Assembly: GCA_022563615.1 (NCBI GenBank)
Contig: JADFMZ010000186.1
Coordinates: 1 to 6,580 of the forward strand
Direction: 5' to 3'
Length of the DNA: 6,580 nucleotides
From: Planctomycetota bacterium
GTDB taxonomy: Bacteria > Planctomycetota > Phycisphaerae > UBA1845
Within the stretch, counting starts at the first letter, position 1, and each line of letters starts with the position of its first letter. The translations under genes were made by a program, and so were the position numbers. The notes below the pieces were generated by a model, which saw nothing but the letters and a program-made list of their open reading frames with translations, did not search any database and was not told the DNA's origin. Shown in pieces: positions 5,476 to 6,580 of this stretch.

Positions 5476-5970
5476 TTAGCCTTTGGCCGTCATCTCATAC
5501 TGCAAGTGCATTTCAATCTGAAGCAGATTGTCGCCGGCCAGCTCCACCATCTCCAACAAGTCTGTCATGGTCGAGACCTCTTCGACCTGCTCGTCCACAA
5601 ACTTGTTGACGAAACTCCTTGTGGCGTAGTCGTTTTCAGCTTCGCAGAGCGCGGCCAACTCGTTGATCCTTTGCGTGATGGCCAATTCGCTATCGAGCGC
5701 GGCCTGGACAATCTCTTTGACCGTTCGATTCTTCTCCTTCGGCTTGGGCACGGCATCGAGCACAACGGAGGCGCCGACCTGCTGCAGATAGTCGATGAAC
5801 TGCATGGCGTGCTCGCGCTCCTCCGCAGCCTGTCGGACGAACCACTTGGACAGAATCTTCATCCCCATCTGATCCAATGCGCAGGCCATCGCCAGATACT
5901 TGTGCGAAGCCTCGAACTCCGCCGTGGTCTGCTCGTTCAATTTAGCGCTGATTGCCTCGGGAATCATCAT
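5476..5970 (-). CDS. ftnA: Bacterial non-heme ferritin
   Basis: A 164-residue four-helix ferritin that oxidises Fe(II) and stores iron as a ferric core in a 24-subunit cytoplasmic shell. Aligned by eye to E. coli FtnA the ferroxidase ligands are all present: E18 (E17 in FtnA), E50/E51 and H54 in AAEEREH, E95 in DSELAITQ, and E127, Q128 and E131 in DEQVEEV. The length matches FtnA closely. No Met heme site of the bacterioferritin kind is evident. The first ATG of an ATG-ATG pair (5970) is preferred because AAAGGA (5985-5980) lies nine bases upstream, the best ribosome site in the window. A promoter is seen at 6023-6050, giving a leader of about 45 bases. I did not find a convincing Fur box. 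The gene is followed by the palindromic modules and is divergent from the lipoprotein gene at 6306. Confidence 0.95.
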   Translation of the reverse strand: MMIPEAISAKLNEQTTAEFEASHKYLAMACALDQMGMKILSKWFVRQAAEEREHAMQFIDYLQQVGASVVLDAVPKPKEKNRTVKEIVQAALDSELAITQRINELAALCEAENDYATRSFVNKFVDEQVEEVSTMTDLLEMVELAGDNLLQIEMHLQYEMTAKG

Positions 5971-6022
5971 TGGGCCTATTCCTTTCTCGGCTGGGGCCGG
6001 ATCAAAGCACTGGTTAACAAAG

Positions 6023-6050
6023 ATCGTATGCAGGCGTAACCAATCGTCAA
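6023..6050 (-). promoter_or_regulatory. Sigma70-type promoter for ferritin
   Basis: On the minus strand TTGACG (6050-6045) and TACGAT (6028-6023) are 16 bases apart; matches to consensus are 5/6 and 4/6. The predicted start is near 6016, about 45 bases before the ferritin ATG, and the ribosome site AAAGGA falls within the leader. Confidence 0.45.
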
Positions 6051-6197
6051 TTCACTCCAGTGCAACGCCCAACTTCCAAGCGCAAGTCGCCCTCCCGGGA
6101 CGCCCGCCGAGCCCGCCCATTGAAAAAGGACGGTGTACGCGGCTCGCCCGCCACAGGTCGAATGCGGGCTGGAGGGTCGGATCGCCGATTTTTCGCC

Positions 6198-6225
6198 TTG
6201 ACCAGCCAGTTGTCAGGACGATACT
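6198..6225 (+). promoter_or_regulatory. Possible promoter for the right-edge lipoprotein gene
   Basis: TTGACC (6198-6203) and GATACT (6220-6225) are 16 bases apart on the + strand, matching consensus at 5/6 and 4/6. Transcription would start near 6232, about 75 bases before the ATG at 6306. The 140 bases between this and the ferritin promoter show no gene. Confidence 0.35.
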
Positions 6226-6236
6226 GGTTGATGGCG

Positions 6237-6256
6237 ATCGTAGGTCGTACTACGAT
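6237..6256. promoter_or_regulatory. ATCGTAG-N6-CTACGAT dyad, operator-like
   Basis: ATCGTAG (6237-6243) and CTACGAT (6250-6256) are perfect 7-bp inverted repeats around GTCGTA. The dyad falls at about +6 to +25 of the predicted + strand transcript, where a repressor site or leader hairpin would act. Half-site size and spacing suit a dimeric regulator, but no regulator is identified. Confidence 0.3.
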
Positions 6257-6305
6257 TATCCGTGATGGGGTTGAAGTGCCGGCGCAGATGCGCCTGAGGG
6301 TCAGC

Positions 6306-6580
6306 ATGTTGTTGCGGAATCGTTCATCGGGAAATGGAATCGTACGGCGAAGGCAGGTCCGCCCGGGGCCTGGGTTGCTGCTGGGGTGGCTGGTTCTTTC
6401 CCTGGTCGGATGCGGCGCTTTCAATCCGTCGTTCCTGGCCCTTTTAGATCCGACCGGCACGGCGGGGTTCCAGTCGATCGACAACGCTCCGGGGCACGTG
6501 ATGCCCGCGGCCACGGCCGTCTGGAAAGGCAACAGGCTGACGACGCCCATCGCCGGCGGCGTGAGCGTCGAAGCGCGTCG
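6306..6580 (+). CDS. Uncharacterised lipoprotein, N-terminal part
   Basis: The frame is open to the window edge, giving at least 91 residues. The N-terminus has an arginine-rich lead (R4, R6, R14-R16, R19), a hydrophobic core LLLGWLVLSLVG (24-35) and the lipobox L-V-G-C with the modified cysteine at 36, so a lipid-anchored envelope protein is likely. The following GAFNPSFLALL, then DPTGTAGFQSIDNAPGHV, resembles secreted proteins of unknown function in planctomycetes, by memory only. The ATG at 6306 is chosen because GAGGG (6296-6300) lies five bases upstream; an in-frame ATG at 6288 would add six residues but lacks a ribosome site. The lead before the membrane core is longer than usual, so the exact start is uncertain. 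The gene is divergent from ferritin. Confidence 0.62.
   Translation, partial: MLLRNRSSGNGIVRRRQVRPGPGLLLGWLVLSLVGCGAFNPSFLALLDPTGTAGFQSIDNAPGHVMPAATAVWKGNRLTTPIAGGVSVEAR

Noticed and set aside
4996..6039. A 347-codon + strand open frame over the repeats and ferritin
   Set aside because: It is the antisense of a ferritin with all ferroxidase residues, and its 5' part runs through palindromic repeats. Long shadow frames are expected at this GC content.
6047..6550. A 167-codon minus strand open frame
   Set aside because: It overlaps the ferritin promoter and lies opposite the lipoprotein start; its composition is unlike a folded protein.

Overview
The window looks like chromosomal DNA of a GC-rich bacterium, most likely a planctomycete or close relative. 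This rests on moderate evidence: the style of the intergenic palindromes (GAGAATAGCCC and GTCCCGGAGGGACG units), small uncharacterised lipoproteins, mostly weak Shine-Dalgarno signals, and the flavour of the IspD and 4-TM proteins. No search was possible, so taxonomy is inference. No CRISPR array, transposase or phage gene is visible.

Layout. Positions 1-24 are the 3' end of a tRNA or tRNA-like RNA on the + strand, cut by the window edge. From there to about 5970 every credible protein gene is on the minus strand. In transcription order these are: a ferritin (5970-5476); a block of palindromic repeats (about 5024-5466) with no gene; a DUF3050 protein (4979-4173); a broken remnant of the methionine sulfoxide reductase gene msrP (about 4076-3911); low-specificity threonine aldolase ltaE (3873-2833); ispD of the MEP isoprenoid pathway (2559-1825); a TPR-like lipoprotein (1697-849); and a four-helix membrane protein (787-266). 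At the right edge a new lipoprotein gene starts on the + strand (6306 onwards) and runs off the end, divergent from ferritin.

How the parts relate. The lipoprotein and 4-TM protein form a probable two-gene unit behind a good sigma70-like promoter (TTGACG-17-TCTAAT). Ferritin has its own promoter (TTGACG-16-TACGAT) and an AAAGGA ribosome site. The other genes are spaced by 100-500 bp and look like independently transcribed housekeeping or accessory genes rather than one operon. Ferritin and DUF3050 may both handle iron, because DUF3050 carries a His-x3-Asp-x2-His helix like that of heme-oxygenase-like diiron oxidases, but no functional link is shown.

The most unusual structure is at 5261-5466: two copies of a three-hairpin module in inverted orientation. 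Both have the same architecture and exactly equal 26-nt internal spacers. Stem changes between the copies keep the base pairing, which suggests the fold rather than the sequence is maintained. Next to them is a nested inverted repeat (5171-5255). The second notable item is the msrP remnant.
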